DNA of 64,000 bases, from contig NZ_GG770558.1 in NCBI RefSeq assembly GCF_000164135.1, positions 252,497 to 316,496 of the forward strand, read 5' to 3'. The translations under genes were made by a program, and so were the position numbers. Under the pieces are notes generated by a model that was not told the DNA's origin, ran no database searches, and was given only the letters and a program-made list of their open reading frames with translations. Of this stretch, positions 1 to 8,311 are shown one piece after another (positions within the stretch are counted from its first letter, which is position 1; each line of letters opens with the position of its first letter). The stretch comes from Mycobacterium parascrofulaceum ATCC BAA-614. GTDB taxonomy: Bacteria > Actinomycetota > Actinomycetes > Mycobacteriales > Mycobacteriaceae.

Positions 1-1
1 G

Positions 2-385
2 GTGGCCGCGGTGCCCGGGCCCGTGACGTCGTCCGCGTCGGCCGGCTGCCACGCGCTGCTGCGCAACGGCGCCGAGCTCGTGACCCGGGCCGACCACGTC
101 GTCGAGCTCATCGGCCGCATCGGCGAGCTGGCGGTCGAAGAACCCCGCCCGGCCACAGCACTCGACGGGCTCGGCGACGCCGAGCGCCGGGTGTATGAGG
201 CGCTGCCCGGCCGCGGCGCGGCCACCGTCGAGCAGCTCGCGGTCGCGTCGGGCCTGGCGCCCGAGCGGGTGTTGGGGCCGCTGGCGATCCTCGAGCTGGC
301 CGGCTTGGTGCAGCGCCAGGAGGGCAGGTGGCGGCTTGTCCGGGCCGTCGCCGGCCAACCGGCAGCGACCCCGCGCCTCGTATAG
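2..385 (+). CDS. dprA: DNA processing protein DprA, C-terminal fragment
   Basis: This is the last 127 codons of a gene that enters from outside the window, so no start can be given. It opens with VAAVPGPVTSSASAGCHALL, the end of the DprA/Smf Rossmann fold where the pattern VPGPV(T)S..S.G(C/T)..L binds single-stranded DNA. A winged-helix domain follows (about residues 57-115), as in longer DprA proteins. DprA loads RecA on incoming single strands during transformation; its role in mycobacteria is unclear. The M. tuberculosis counterpart is Rv2896c, next to viuB as here. Confidence 0.85.
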   Translation: MAAVPGPVTSSASAGCHALLRNGAELVTRADHVVELIGRIGELAVEEPRPATALDGLGDAERRVYEALPGRGAATVEQLAVASGLAPERVLGPLAILELAGLVQRQEGRWRLVRAVAGQPAATPRLV

Positions 386-417
386 TCGACGGGGGTCGGG
401 TGGGGACAGGAGGACAC

Positions 418-1269
418 GTGGCGGGTCGACCTCTGCAACGCTTCGAAGTTGTCGATACCAAGGAACTCACACCGCACATGGTCGCGGTGGTGCTGAGGGG
501 CACGGATTTCGACGCGTTCGCGCCCAGCGAATTCACCGACTCCTACGTCAAGTTGGTGTTCGTCGCGGACGACGTCGACGTCGCGGGCCTGCCCCAGCCG
601 TTGACCCTGGACAGTTTCGCCGGCCTGCCGCCGGAGAAGAGGCCGTCGGTCCGGACGATGACCGTCCGCCGCGTCGACGCGGCGGCCGGCGAAATCACGC
701 TGAACATCGTCGTGCACGGCGAGCACGGGATCGCGGGCCAGTGGGCCGCGGCGGCCGAGCCCGGCGAGCGGATCTTCCTGATGGGCCCCGGCGGTGCCTA
801 CAGGCCCGACCCTGCCGCCGACTGGCACCTGCTGGCCGGCGACGAATCCGCGCTTCCCGCCATCGCCGCGGCCCTGGAAGCGCTGCCCCCCGATGCCGTC
901 GGCAAGGCGTTCATCGAGGTGGCGGGCCAGGAAGACGAGATCCCGCTGACCGCGCCGGAAGGCGTCGAGGTGCACTGGGTTTACCGCGGGGGCCGCGCCG
1001 ACCTGGTCCCCGAGGACCGTGCCGGCGACCACGCCCCGCTGATCGAGGCGGTCACCACCACGCCGTGGCTGCCCGGGCAGGTGCACGTCTTCATTCACGG
1101 CGAGGCGCAAAGCGTCATGCACAACCTGCGGCCCTATATCCGCAAGGAGCGTGAAGTGGACGCCAAGTGGGCGTCGTCCATCTCGGGCTACTGGCGGCGC
1201 GGCCGCACCGAAGAGACGTTCCGGCAGTGGAAGAGGGAACTCGCCGAGGCCGAGGCCGGGCCGTCGTAG
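418..1269 (+). CDS. viuB: siderophore-interacting flavoprotein (ViuB family)
   Basis: A 283-residue protein of the siderophore-interacting/FAD-binding family, whose members reduce ferric siderophores in the cytosol to release iron. The N-terminal FAD barrel (about 10-110) has the RTMTVRRVD segment typical of the family's R-x-Y/M-T-x-R FAD motif. The C-terminal half holds the nucleotide-binding GDESALPAI segment and ends with the family's YWRRGRTEE helix. I use the GTG at 418, preceded by AGGAGG-like AGGAGGACAC; an upstream in-frame start at 328 would add low-complexity sequence overlapping dprA. Same neighbour order as Rv2896c-Rv2895c in M. tuberculosis. Confidence 0.87.
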   Translation: MAGRPLQRFEVVDTKELTPHMVAVVLRGTDFDAFAPSEFTDSYVKLVFVADDVDVAGLPQPLTLDSFAGLPPEKRPSVRTMTVRRVDAAAGEITLNIVVHGEHGIAGQWAAAAEPGERIFLMGPGGAYRPDPAADWHLLAGDESALPAIAAALEALPPDAVGKAFIEVAGQEDEIPLTAPEGVEVHWVYRGGRADLVPEDRAGDHAPLIEAVTTTPWLPGQVHVFIHGEAQSVMHNLRPYIRKEREVDAKWASSISGYWRRGRTEETFRQWKRELAEAEAGPS

Positions 1270-1311
1270 CCGGTTCGTGGGCCGGGCGGGCGGCTGGCAT
1301 CCTCTAGTTCC

Positions 1312-2475
1312 ATGGCGCATTTCGGGGACTACCAGAACGAGATCTACTTCAAGGGTCTGGGTGGGGTCGCGCCCGCGCTGCCGATGGCTTTCGCGGAGCT
1401 GGAGGCCCGGGCCGAGCGGGCGATGTCGCCGTCGGTGTGGTCCTACGTCACCGGTGGCGCCGGCGACGAGCGCACCCAACGGGCCAATCGTGAGGCGTTC
1501 GACCGCTGGGGCTTGATGCCGCGGATGTTCGTCGGCGCCGCCGAGCGTGACCTGTCGGTCGAGCTGTTCGGGATGACGCTGCCGTCGCCGATGTTCATGG
1601 CCCCGATCGGCGTGATCGGCATCTGCGCCCAAGACGGCCACGGCGACCTGGCCACCGCGCGCGCCGCGGCGGCCACCGGTGTCCCGATGGTCGTCTCCAC
1701 CCTGACCGCCGACCCACTGGAAGACGTCGCCGCCCAGTTCGGCGACACCCCGGGCTTTTTCCAGCTGTACACGCCGAAGAACCGCGAGCTCGCCGCGAGC
1801 CTGGTGCAGCGGGCCGAGGCCGCCGGCTATAAGGCCATCATCGTCACCCTGGACACCTGGATTCCCGGGTGGCGTCCGCGGGACCTCAGCACGGCGAACT
1901 TTCCGCAGTTGCGGGGGCTGTGCCTGAGCAACTACACCAGCGACCCGGTCTTTCGCGCCGGCCTGCCGCGCCCGCCCGAGGAGGACCCGCAGGCCACTGT
2001 GCTGCAGTGGGTCACGACCTTCGGCAACCCGTTGACCTGGGACGACCTGCCCTGGCTGCGGTCGCTGACCAAGCTGCCGCTCATCGTCAAGGGCGTCTGC
2101 CATCCCGACGACGCTCGGCGCGCGAAGGACGGCGGCGTCGACGGCATCTACTGCTCGACGCACGGCGGGCGCCAGGCCAACGGCGGCCTGCCCGCGCTCG
2201 ACTGCCTGCCGGGGGTGGTCGAGGCGGCCGACGGGCTGCCGGTGCTGTTCGACTCCGGGATCCGCGGCGGCGCCGACATCGTCAAGGCGCTCGCGCTGGG
2301 CGCGACCGCGGTGGGTGTCGGCCGTCCCTACGCGTACGGCCTCGCGCTCGGCGGCACCGACGGCGTCGTGCATGTGCTGCGTTCGCTGCTCGCGGAGGCG
2401 GACCTGATCATGGCCGTCGACGGCTATCCGACACTGAAAGATCTCACCCCGGACACACTCCGGCGCGTCGACTGA
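1312..2475 (+). CDS. FMN-dependent alpha-hydroxy acid oxidase, lactate 2-monooxygenase-like
   Basis: A 387-residue TIM-barrel flavoenzyme of the glycolate oxidase/lactate dehydrogenase family. It is closest in my recollection to M. smegmatis lactate 2-monooxygenase, which turns L-lactate and O2 into acetate, CO2 and water: the start [12 protein letters not shown], the LMPRM segment, [13 protein letters not shown] and the C-terminal [10 protein letters not shown] all follow that enzyme. The catalytic base is the His in the [11 protein letters not shown] motif and the FMN phosphate site is DSGIRGG. FMN and substrate residues appear intact. In M. tuberculosis viuB is followed directly by xerC, so this gene is an insertion at the boundary. 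The exact substrate cannot be fixed by eye; it could be another 2-hydroxy acid. Confidence 0.85.
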   Translation: MAHFGDYQNEIYFKGLGGVAPALPMAFAELEARAERAMSPSVWSYVTGGAGDERTQRANREAFDRWGLMPRMFVGAAERDLSVELFGMTLPSPMFMAPIGVIGICAQDGHGDLATARAAAATGVPMVVSTLTADPLEDVAAQFGDTPGFFQLYTPKNRELAASLVQRAEAAGYKAIIVTLDTWIPGWRPRDLSTANFPQLRGLCLSNYTSDPVFRAGLPRPPEEDPQATVLQWVTTFGNPLTWDDLPWLRSLTKLPLIVKGVCHPDDARRAKDGGVDGIYCSTHGGRQANGGLPALDCLPGVVEAADGLPVLFDSGIRGGADIVKALALGATAVGVGRPYAYGLALGGTDGVVHVLRSLLAEADLIMAVDGYPTLKDLTPDTLRRVD

Positions 2476-2508
2476 GCCGAACCCGCGGCGGCTGCGAACG
2501 TTTCAGGC

Positions 2509-3405
2509 GTGGAGGCCATCCTCGAGGAGTTCGACGAATACCTGGCGCTGCAATGCGGCCGCTCGGCGCACACCCGTCGGGCCTACCTCGGCGACCTGCG
2601 CTCACTGCTGACGTTCCTCGCCGACCGCGGCGCCGGGCTGGACGGTTTGAGCCTGCCCCTGCTGCGGTCCTGGTTGTCGGCCGGGGCCGCGGCCGGCGCG
2701 GCCCGCACGACCTTGGCCCGTCGCACCTCGGCGGTCAAGGCCTTCACCGCGTGGGCGGCGCGGCGTGGCCTGCTGGCCGCGGACCCGGGCGCCCGGCTGC
2801 AGGTGCCGAAGGCGCACCGCACCCTGCCGGCGGTGCTGCGCCAAGACCAGGCGCTCGACGCGATGGCCGCCGCGAAATCCGGTGCGCAGCAGGGCGATCC
2901 GATGGCGTTGCGGGACCGGCTGATCGTCGAGATGCTGTATGCCACGGGCATCCGGGTGAGCGAACTGTGCGGCCTGGATGTCGACGACGTGGACACCGGA
3001 CACCGGCTGGTGCGGGTGCTCGGCAAGGGCAACAAGCAGCGCACCGTGCCGTTCGGGATGCCGGCCGCCGACGCGCTGCGCGCCTGGCTCGACGACGGAC
3101 GCCCGGCCCTGGTGACCGCGGAGTCGGGCCCGGCGCTGCTGCTGGGCGCGCGCGGGCGGCGGCTCGACGTCCGGCAGGCCCGCACCGTCGTGCACCAGAC
3201 GGTGTCGGCGGTGGACGGCGCGCCCGACATGGGGCCGCACGGGCTGCGGCACAGCGCGGCGACGCATCTGCTGGAAGGCGGGGCCGACCTGCGGGTCGTG
3301 CAGGAGCTGCTCGGCCATTCCAGCCTGGCGACCACCCAGCTGTACACCCATGTGGCCGTCTCCCGGTTGCGGGCGGTGCACGAGCAGGCCCACCCGCGGG
3401 CGTAA
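2509..3405 (+). CDS. xerC: tyrosine recombinase XerC
   Basis: A 298-residue tyrosine recombinase that acts with XerD at dif to resolve chromosome dimers. An N-terminal SAM-like core-binding domain spans about 1-90. The catalytic domain carries the full set of residues: Arg149 (GIRVSEL), Lys173 (GKGNKQR), His244 and Arg247 (HGLRHS), His270 (LGHSS) and the nucleophile Tyr279 (LYTHV). GTG start at 2509. Its length is normal, so it is a housekeeping Xer rather than a phage integrase; no att-like repeats were seen around it. The M. tuberculosis counterpart is Rv2894c. Confidence 0.93.
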   Translation: MEAILEEFDEYLALQCGRSAHTRRAYLGDLRSLLTFLADRGAGLDGLSLPLLRSWLSAGAAAGAARTTLARRTSAVKAFTAWAARRGLLAADPGARLQVPKAHRTLPAVLRQDQALDAMAAAKSGAQQGDPMALRDRLIVEMLYATGIRVSELCGLDVDDVDTGHRLVRVLGKGNKQRTVPFGMPAADALRAWLDDGRPALVTAESGPALLLGARGRRLDVRQARTVVHQTVSAVDGAPDMGPHGLRHSAATHLLEGGADLRVVQELLGHSSLATTQLYTHVAVSRLRAVHEQAHPRA

Positions 3406-3438
3406 GTGCGCTCACGGCCTTGGGCGTGCGCTCACGGC
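3406..3438 (+). repeat. short direct repeat downstream of xerC
   Basis: The 13-mer GTGCGCTCACGGC occurs at 3406-3418 and again at 3426-3438 (period 20) in the 88-bp gap between the convergent ends of xerC and the M23 peptidase gene. The first copy lies right behind the xerC stop codon. It resembles the short intergenic repeats scattered through mycobacterial genomes; no function can be assigned. Confidence 0.5.
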
Positions 3439-3493
3439 GAGCAATCCGCGAAACTCCCGCCCTGCACGCACGCGCAAAGCCCTGAACGCACAC

Positions 3494-4030
3494 TCATTCG
3501 TGAAGCGGCTTGAGCCGGATCGGAGTCGACTTCACCAGGCCGAGCGGATCCACATAGTGGGCGCCCGACGCGGGACCCCACATCGCGCCCCAGTGCAGGC
3601 ACGCCCCTCCTGCTCCCGAGGCCCGACAGCCGGCATGCCCGGCCTCCAGCGAGCCGATCACGGTCCGGGCCGTCACCGGCTGACCCACGCGCACCGCGGC
3701 CCGCACCGGCTCGTAGCTCGTGCGCAGACCGCCGGGATGGGCCAGCGACACCACCGGCCGCCCGGCCAGCTCCCCGGCGAACACCACGGTCGCGTCGCCC
3801 GGGGCATAGACCGGCTGACCTGGGGAGCCGCGCAGGTCCACGCCCCGATGGCCGGGATGCCAGTCGGGTGAGGGGGCGTCGAATCCGCGGGCGATGGCCG
3901 GGGGCGGGCGCAGCGGCCACTCCAGCCGCACGTCGTCGGCCCGCGCCGGCGCGGCACCCAGCAGTGCCAGGATCAGGAGCATCGCCCGCCGCACGTGGCG
4001 AGTACAGCCGGGCCCGCGCGACCCCGCCAC
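3494..4030 (-). CDS. secreted M23-family (LytM-like) metallopeptidase
   Basis: A 178-residue exported protein. A basic segment (RHVRR), a hydrophobic stretch (about 16-28) and an APARADD-type cleavage site form a signal peptide. The M23 domain shows the zinc motif H61-x3-D65 (HRGVD) and a late LHWG in place of the usual H-x-H, so it keeps one of the two late histidines. M23 enzymes cut peptidoglycan cross-bridges; some members are inactive scaffolds. The start shown is a GTG at 4030; an ATG at 3982 would leave a shorter signal peptide. Corresponds in position to Rv2891 of M. tuberculosis, convergent to xerC and divergent from rpsB. The PPE45 and Rv2893 genes that lie between in M. tuberculosis are absent. 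Confidence 0.8.
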   Translation of the reverse strand: MAGSRGPGCTRHVRRAMLLILALLGAAPARADDVRLEWPLRPPPAIARGFDAPSPDWHPGHRGVDLRGSPGQPVYAPGDATVVFAGELAGRPVVSLAHPGGLRTSYEPVRAAVRVGQPVTARTVIGSLEAGHAGCRASGAGGACLHWGAMWGPASGAHYVDPLGLVKSTPIRLKPLHE

Positions 4031-4041
4031 TCAGCGCTGTG

Positions 4042-4245
4042 GAAAAAGCACCTGCTGAGACGGTGTAAACTCCTGGTCGCAGCTCGTTCGCGGGCTGACT
4101 TCGCGCGTCCGCCCCGCGTCTCCCGTTCCACTAGGAGTTCGCATCGCGTGCCGGGCGGTCCCTTAACTGGGTCCGGCATCGCAGCAGGCGCCAGGGCCCG
4201 GCTTCACCCGATGCCGGGCGACAACCGACACACAAAGGCATAAGC
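4042..4245 (+). promoter_or_regulatory. rpsB promoter and long structured 5' leader
   Basis: The 215 bp between the divergent M23 and rpsB genes hold a candidate -10 hexamer TAAACT near 4066. About 170 nt of leader follow. The leader contains a hairpin with arms TGCCGG (from about 4148) and CCGGCA (ending about 4181), with an inner CCC-TTAACT-GGG. Long structured leaders in front of ribosomal protein genes are often sites of feedback by the protein; that role is an inference here. No strong Shine-Dalgarno lies directly before the ATG (CAAAGGCATAAGC). Confidence 0.45.
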
Positions 4246-5079
4246 ATGGCCGTAGTAACCATGAAGCAGCTGCTCGACAGCGGCACCCACTTCGGGCACC
4301 AGACCCGTCGCTGGAACCCCAAGATGAAGCGGTTCATCTTCACCGACCGCAACGGCATCTACATCATCGACCTGCAGCAGACGCTGACCTTCATCGACAA
4401 GGCGTACGAGTTCGTCAAGGAGACCGTCGCCCACGGGGGCTCGGTGCTGTTCGTCGGCACCAAGAAGCAGGCGCAGGAATCGGTCGCGGCCGAGGCGACC
4501 CGCGTCGGTATGCCGTACGTGAACCAGCGCTGGCTGGGCGGCATGCTCACCAACTTCTCCACGGTGCACAAGCGGCTGCAGCGCCTCAAGGAGCTCGAGG
4601 CGATGGAGCAGACCGGCGGCTTCGAGGGTCGCACCAAGAAGGAAATCCTGATGCTGACCCGCGAGAAGAACAAGCTCGAGCGCAGCCTCGGCGGTATCCG
4701 CGACATGGCCAAGGTGCCGTCGGCGATCTGGGTCGTCGACACCAACAAGGAGCACATCGCCGTCGGCGAGGCCCGCAAGCTCGGCATCCCGGTCATCGCG
4801 ATCCTGGACACCAACTGCGACCCCGACGAGGTCGACTACCCGATCCCGGGCAACGACGACGCGATCCGTTCGGCCGCGCTGCTGACCAAGGTGATCGCCT
4901 CCGCGGTCGCCGAGGGCCTGCAGGCCCGCGCCGGGGTCGGCCGCGGCGACGGCAAGCCCGAGGCCGAGGCCGCCGAGCCGCTGCCCGAATGGGAACAGGA
5001 ACTGCTGGCCTCCGCCGCCGCCAGCGCCCCCACCGACGCAGCTGCGGGCGCACCCGAACCCACACCCACGGAAGGCTGA
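4246..5079 (+). CDS. rpsB: 30S ribosomal protein S2
   Basis: A 277-residue S2 protein. It begins [26 protein letters not shown], the family hallmark (HFGHQ...WNPKM), and holds [17 protein letters not shown] and the second signature around [27 protein letters not shown]. The C-terminal 45 residues are an acidic, Ala/Pro-rich tail typical of actinobacteria. S2 sits on the 30S subunit at the anti-Shine-Dalgarno side. It is one base upstream of tsf and clearly co-transcribed with it. Confidence 0.98.
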   Translation: MAVVTMKQLLDSGTHFGHQTRRWNPKMKRFIFTDRNGIYIIDLQQTLTFIDKAYEFVKETVAHGGSVLFVGTKKQAQESVAAEATRVGMPYVNQRWLGGMLTNFSTVHKRLQRLKELEAMEQTGGFEGRTKKEILMLTREKNKLERSLGGIRDMAKVPSAIWVVDTNKEHIAVGEARKLGIPVIAILDTNCDPDEVDYPIPGNDDAIRSAALLTKVIASAVAEGLQARAGVGRGDGKPEAEAAEPLPEWEQELLASAAASAPTDAAAGAPEPTPTEG

Positions 5080-5080
5080 T

Positions 5081-5896
5081 ATGGCCAACTTCACCGCCGC
5101 CGACGTCAAGAAGCTTCGGGAGCTCACCGGCGCCGGCATGCTGGATTGCAAGAACGCGCTGGCCGAGAGCGACGGCGACTTCGACAAGGCCGTCGAGGCG
5201 CTCCGCATCAAGGGCGCCAAGGACGTCGGCAAGCGCGCCGAGCGCGCCACGGCCGAGGGACTGGTCGCGGCCAAGGGCGGCGCGCTGATCGAGCTCAACT
5301 CCGAGACGGACTTCGTCGCCAAGAACGCCGAATTCCAGGCCCTGGCCGACCAGATCGTCGACGCCGCGCTCAACGCCCAGGCCACCGACCTCGACGCGCT
5401 CAAGGCCGCCAGCGCCGGTGGCAAGACCGTCGAGCAGGCCATCGCGGACCTGTCGGCCAAGATCGGCGAGAAGCTCGAGCTGCGCCGCGTCGCCTACTTC
5501 GGCGGCACCGTCGAGGCCTACCTGCACAAGCGCGCGGCGGACCTGCCGCCGGCCGTCGGTGTGCTGGTCGAGTACGAGGGTTCGGACTCCGAGGCCGCGC
5601 ACTCCGTCGCGCTGCAGATCGCCGCGCTCAAGGCGCGCTACCTGTCCCGCGAGGACGTTCCCGAGGACGTGGTGGCCAGCGAGCGCCGCATCGCCGAGGA
5701 AACGGCCAAGGCGGAGGGGAAGCCGGAGCAGGCGCTGCCCAAGATCGTCGAAGGCCGGCTGAACGGATTCTTCAAGGACGCGGTGCTGCTCGAGCAGCCG
5801 TCGGTGTCCGACAGCAAGAAGACGGTCAAGGCCCTGCTCGACGAGGCCGGCGTGACGGTGACGCGATTCGTGCGCTTCGAGGTGGGCCAGGCCTGA
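5081..5896 (+). CDS. tsf: elongation factor Ts
   Basis: A 271-residue guanine-nucleotide exchange factor for EF-Tu. The N-terminal UBA-like segment has [17 protein letters not shown] and the dimerisation/EF-Tu-binding core has [13 protein letters not shown], in which the conserved TDFV contacts EF-Tu. Full length for actinobacteria. It follows rpsB by one base, the standard bacterial rpsB-tsf operon. Confidence 0.98.
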   Translation: MANFTAADVKKLRELTGAGMLDCKNALAESDGDFDKAVEALRIKGAKDVGKRAERATAEGLVAAKGGALIELNSETDFVAKNAEFQALADQIVDAALNAQATDLDALKAASAGGKTVEQAIADLSAKIGEKLELRRVAYFGGTVEAYLHKRAADLPPAVGVLVEYEGSDSEAAHSVALQIAALKARYLSREDVPEDVVASERRIAEETAKAEGKPEQALPKIVEGRLNGFFKDAVLLEQPSVSDSKKTVKALLDEAGVTVTRFVRFEVGQA

Positions 5897-5927
5897 GCCC
5901 CGCACGGGGGCGGGCTAGCGTCGATAC

Positions 5928-7328
5928 ATGCGACACGTGCATGCGTTCGGCGACGACGCCCTCGGTGATCTGGACGCCGTCGGCCTCGCCCACGCGATAC
6001 AGGCCGGCTGGGTCAGCAGGGCGGAGGTCATCGAGGCGGCGATCGCCCGCACCGAGGCCGTCGATCCGGTCCTGAACGGCCTGGCGTACGCGGCCTTTCA
6101 GCAGGCCCGCACCGCCGGCGGCGCGGCGACCGGTTTCTTCGACGGCGTCCCGACGTTCGTCAAGGACAACGTCGACGTCGCGGGCCAACCGTCGATGCAC
6201 GGCAGCGACGCGTGGACGCCGTTCGACGCGCCCGCCGACAGCGAGTTCGCGCGCGTGTACCTGGCCACCGGCCTGACGTCGATCGGCAAGACGCAGCTCT
6301 CGGAGTTCGGGTTCAGCGCGTCCGCCGAACACCCACGCCTGGGGCCGGTGCGCAACCCGTGGAACACCGACTACACCGCGGGCGCCTCGTCGTCGGGCTC
6401 GGGCGCGTTCGTCGCCGCCGGCGTGGTGCCAATCGCCCACGCGAACGACGGCGGCGGCTCCATCCGCATCCCGGCCGCCTGCAACGGGCTGGTCGGGCTC
6501 AAGCCGTCGCGCGGGCGGTTGCCGCTGGACCCGACGCTGCGCCGGATGCCGGTGGGCATCGTCGCCAACGGCGTGCTGACCCGTTCGGTGCGCGACACCG
6601 CGGCGTTCTACCGGGAGGCCGAGCGCATCTGGCGTAACCACCGGCTGGCGCCCATCGGCGACGTCACCGGTCCCGGCAGGCAACGGTTGCGGATCGCCGT
6701 GGTGACCCGCTCGGTCCAACGGGAGAGCAGCCCGCAGGTGCGGGAGCTGACGCTGAAATCGGCGGGGCTGCTGGAGGAGCTGGGCCACCGCGTCGAACAC
6801 GTCGAGGAGCCCCCGGTGCCGGCCAGCTTCGTCGACGATTTCGTCCTGTATTGGGGCTTCCTCGCGCTGGCCCAGGTGCGCGGCGGCCGGCACATGTTCG
6901 GCAAGACGTTCGACCGCACCCGGCTGGACAGCCTGACACTCGGACTGGAACGGCACACGGCGCGCAACATCCACCGGCTGCCGTTGGCCATCATGCGGCT
7001 GCGCCGGATACGCAGGCGCACCGCGCGGTTCTTCGGCACCTACGATGCGGTGCTCACACCGACGGTGGCCGACGAGACACCGCGCATCGGGTATCTGGCG
7101 CCCACCGACTACCGGCAAGTGCTCGATCGGCTGATCGACTGGGTCTCGTTCACCCCGCTGCAGAACGTCACCGGCGAGCCCGCCATCTCGCTTCCGTTGG
7201 CGCAGTCCGCCGAAGGCATGCCCGTGGGCATGATGCTCTCCGCCGACCTCGGCCAGGAGGCGCTCCTGCTCGAGCTGGCTTACGAGCTCGAAGAGGCCCG
7301 GCCTTGGGCCCGGATCCACAACACCTAG
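5928..7328 (+). CDS. amiC: amidase AmiC (amidase signature family)
   Basis: A 466-residue hydrolase with the Ser-cisSer-Lys triad of amidase-signature enzymes: Lys79 in FVKDN, cis-Ser near 155 in GASSSGSGAF, and nucleophile Ser178 in NDGGGSIRIPA. It should hydrolyse small carboxamides to acid and ammonia; the natural substrate is not known. The M. tuberculosis counterpart is Rv2888c, where AmiC is known to activate some carboxamide prodrugs. It sits 31 bp behind tsf and ends 6 bp before the convergent MarR gene, the same arrangement as in M. tuberculosis. Confidence 0.9.
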   Translation: MRHVHAFGDDALGDLDAVGLAHAIQAGWVSRAEVIEAAIARTEAVDPVLNGLAYAAFQQARTAGGAATGFFDGVPTFVKDNVDVAGQPSMHGSDAWTPFDAPADSEFARVYLATGLTSIGKTQLSEFGFSASAEHPRLGPVRNPWNTDYTAGASSSGSGAFVAAGVVPIAHANDGGGSIRIPAACNGLVGLKPSRGRLPLDPTLRRMPVGIVANGVLTRSVRDTAAFYREAERIWRNHRLAPIGDVTGPGRQRLRIAVVTRSVQRESSPQVRELTLKSAGLLEELGHRVEHVEEPPVPASFVDDFVLYWGFLALAQVRGGRHMFGKTFDRTRLDSLTLGLERHTARNIHRLPLAIMRLRRIRRRTARFFGTYDAVLTPTVADETPRIGYLAPTDYRQVLDRLIDWVSFTPLQNVTGEPAISLPLAQSAEGMPVGMMLSADLGQEALLLELAYELEEARPWARIHNT

Positions 7329-7334
7329 TCGCCG

Positions 7335-7763
7335 TCAGTCGGACCCCAGCTTGTCGAGCATCCGCTTGAAATCGCGCTGCTGAGTGTCGGTCAGCTTGGC
7401 CAGGATCCGGGCATCGGCGGTTCGCACGGCGCCCTCGGCCCGCTTCAGCAGGGCGCGGCCCTGACCGGTCAGCGTGGCGGGCAGCGCGCGACCGCTCGAC
7501 ACCGATGTCGGACGTGCCACGGCGCCAATGTCTTCCAGCTTGCGCAGCACCGTGTTCATCGCTTGCGGTGTGACGCCGGCCTGCCGGGACAGTTCGGCGC
7601 TCGACATCCCCGGGAACATGGAAAGCATCCGCAGGCAGACGAATTCGGGCAGCGTCAGGCCCAGCGGGCCCAGCACGGCGGAAACCTCCGGCCGCAGCAG
7701 GCTCGCCACCCGGTAGAGCAGGTAACCCAGTGGGGCGTCTTCGGCCTGAACCATGTCAATCAT
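7335..7763 (-). CDS. MarR-family transcriptional regulator (Rv2887-like)
   Basis: A 142-residue winged-helix repressor. Helix-turn-helix residues lie around 55-80 (SSAELSRQAGVTPQAMNTVLRKLEDIGAV), followed by the beta wing (SGRALPATLTGQG). Its place behind amiC and its length match Rv2887 of M. tuberculosis, whose loss de-represses the methyltransferase gene Rv0560c and gives resistance to some experimental compounds. The first ATG (7763) and a second at 7754 both lie in or at a perfect palindrome. No Shine-Dalgarno precedes either, so a leaderless or very short-leader mRNA is likely. Confidence 0.88.
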   Translation of the reverse strand: MIDMVQAEDAPLGYLLYRVASLLRPEVSAVLGPLGLTLPEFVCLRMLSMFPGMSSAELSRQAGVTPQAMNTVLRKLEDIGAVARPTSVSSGRALPATLTGQGRALLKRAEGAVRTADARILAKLTDTQQRDFKRMLDKLGSD

Positions 7764-7770
7764 ATTGACA
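7754..7770. promoter_or_regulatory. palindromic operator over the MarR start codon
   Basis: TGTCAAT-CAT-ATTGACA is a perfect 7-bp inverted repeat with a 3-bp spacer. It covers the start codon of the MarR gene and lies at the edge of the intergenic region shared with the divergent chaB. Size and symmetry fit a MarR dimer site, so autoregulation is the natural reading. Confidence 0.6.
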
Positions 7771-7808
7771 TATTGCGGTCGCCCGGGCGCCCACTTGGGA
7801 CAAACTCT

Positions 7809-7833
7809 GATTGCCGCCCCGGCAAAGGGGTAA
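7809..7833 (+). promoter_or_regulatory. SigF-like promoter for chaB
   Basis: GATT-N15-GGGTAA, 42 bp before the chaB start codon. The mycobacterial SigF consensus is GTTT-N15-17-GGGTAT; the -35 differs by one base. The same GATT-N15-GGGTA form recurs at 17211-17235. Confidence 0.45.
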
Positions 7834-7875
7834 CCGGCAGCGGTAGTACGTCGGCCGCAGGATCAGGAGGTTTCG

Positions 7876-8289
7876 ATGCCCAAGACGACGAAAAGCGGCA
7901 AGCCGAAGAAGGACGAGTTGCCCAGCACTTTGCGGCGTTCCAACGCCAAAGCGCAACGCACGTTTGCGAAGGCGCACGATGCGGCCGCCGACGAATACGG
8001 CAGCGAAGAGCGCGCCCACCGGGTGGCGTATTCCGCCGTCAAGCACAGTTTCGAAAAGGTCGGCGACCATTGGGAGCCCAAGGAGGAGAAGGGCCCGTCG
8101 GACGAGCGCGCCAAGAGCGGCGGTCCGCGAGCGTCCGGGCCCACCGCCGAGGGGGTGGACGCAAACGCGAGCAAGAAGCACCTGATTGACGTCGCCCGAC
8201 GGCTCGACGTCCGGGGCCGGTCCACGATGAACAAGGCGGAGTTGGTCGACGCGATCAAGAAGCACAACCGCCGCGTCCGGAACAAGTAA
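7876..8289 (+). CDS. ChaB-family protein with SAP/Rho-N-like C-terminus
   Basis: A 137-residue, Lys-rich cytosolic protein. The ChaB domain occupies about 12-70 (ELPSTLRRSNAKAQRTFAKAHDAA...EERAHRVAYSAVKHSFEKVGDHW). The C-terminal 40 residues (SKKHLIDVARRLDVRGRSTMNKAELVDAIKKHN) form a helix-extended-loop-helix of the SAP/Rho-N type that binds nucleic acid. ChaB proteins are often stress-induced in actinobacteria; their function is not settled. A clear AGGAGG lies 6 bp before the ATG. First gene of the accessory island that replaces the M. tuberculosis IS1539 region. Confidence 0.82.
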   Translation: MPKTTKSGKPKKDELPSTLRRSNAKAQRTFAKAHDAAADEYGSEERAHRVAYSAVKHSFEKVGDHWEPKEEKGPSDERAKSGGPRASGPTAEGVDANASKKHLIDVARRLDVRGRSTMNKAELVDAIKKHNRRVRNK

Positions 8290-8311
8290 CCGCGGCCTCC
8301 TCGGCCCGGTG

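Noticed and set aside
195-1154. Long open frame over dprA/viuB in another frame
   Set aside because: Arg/Pro-rich composition with no domain; typical antisense or out-of-frame opening in GC-rich DNA over viuB.
1869-3485. 538-codon open frame spanning the flavoenzyme and xerC
   Set aside because: It crosses two well-supported genes in a shifted frame and has extreme Arg/Ala/Gly content.
4204-5460. Minus-strand open frame over rpsB-tsf
   Set aside because: Mirror of two essential genes; no motif, composition of an antisense shadow.
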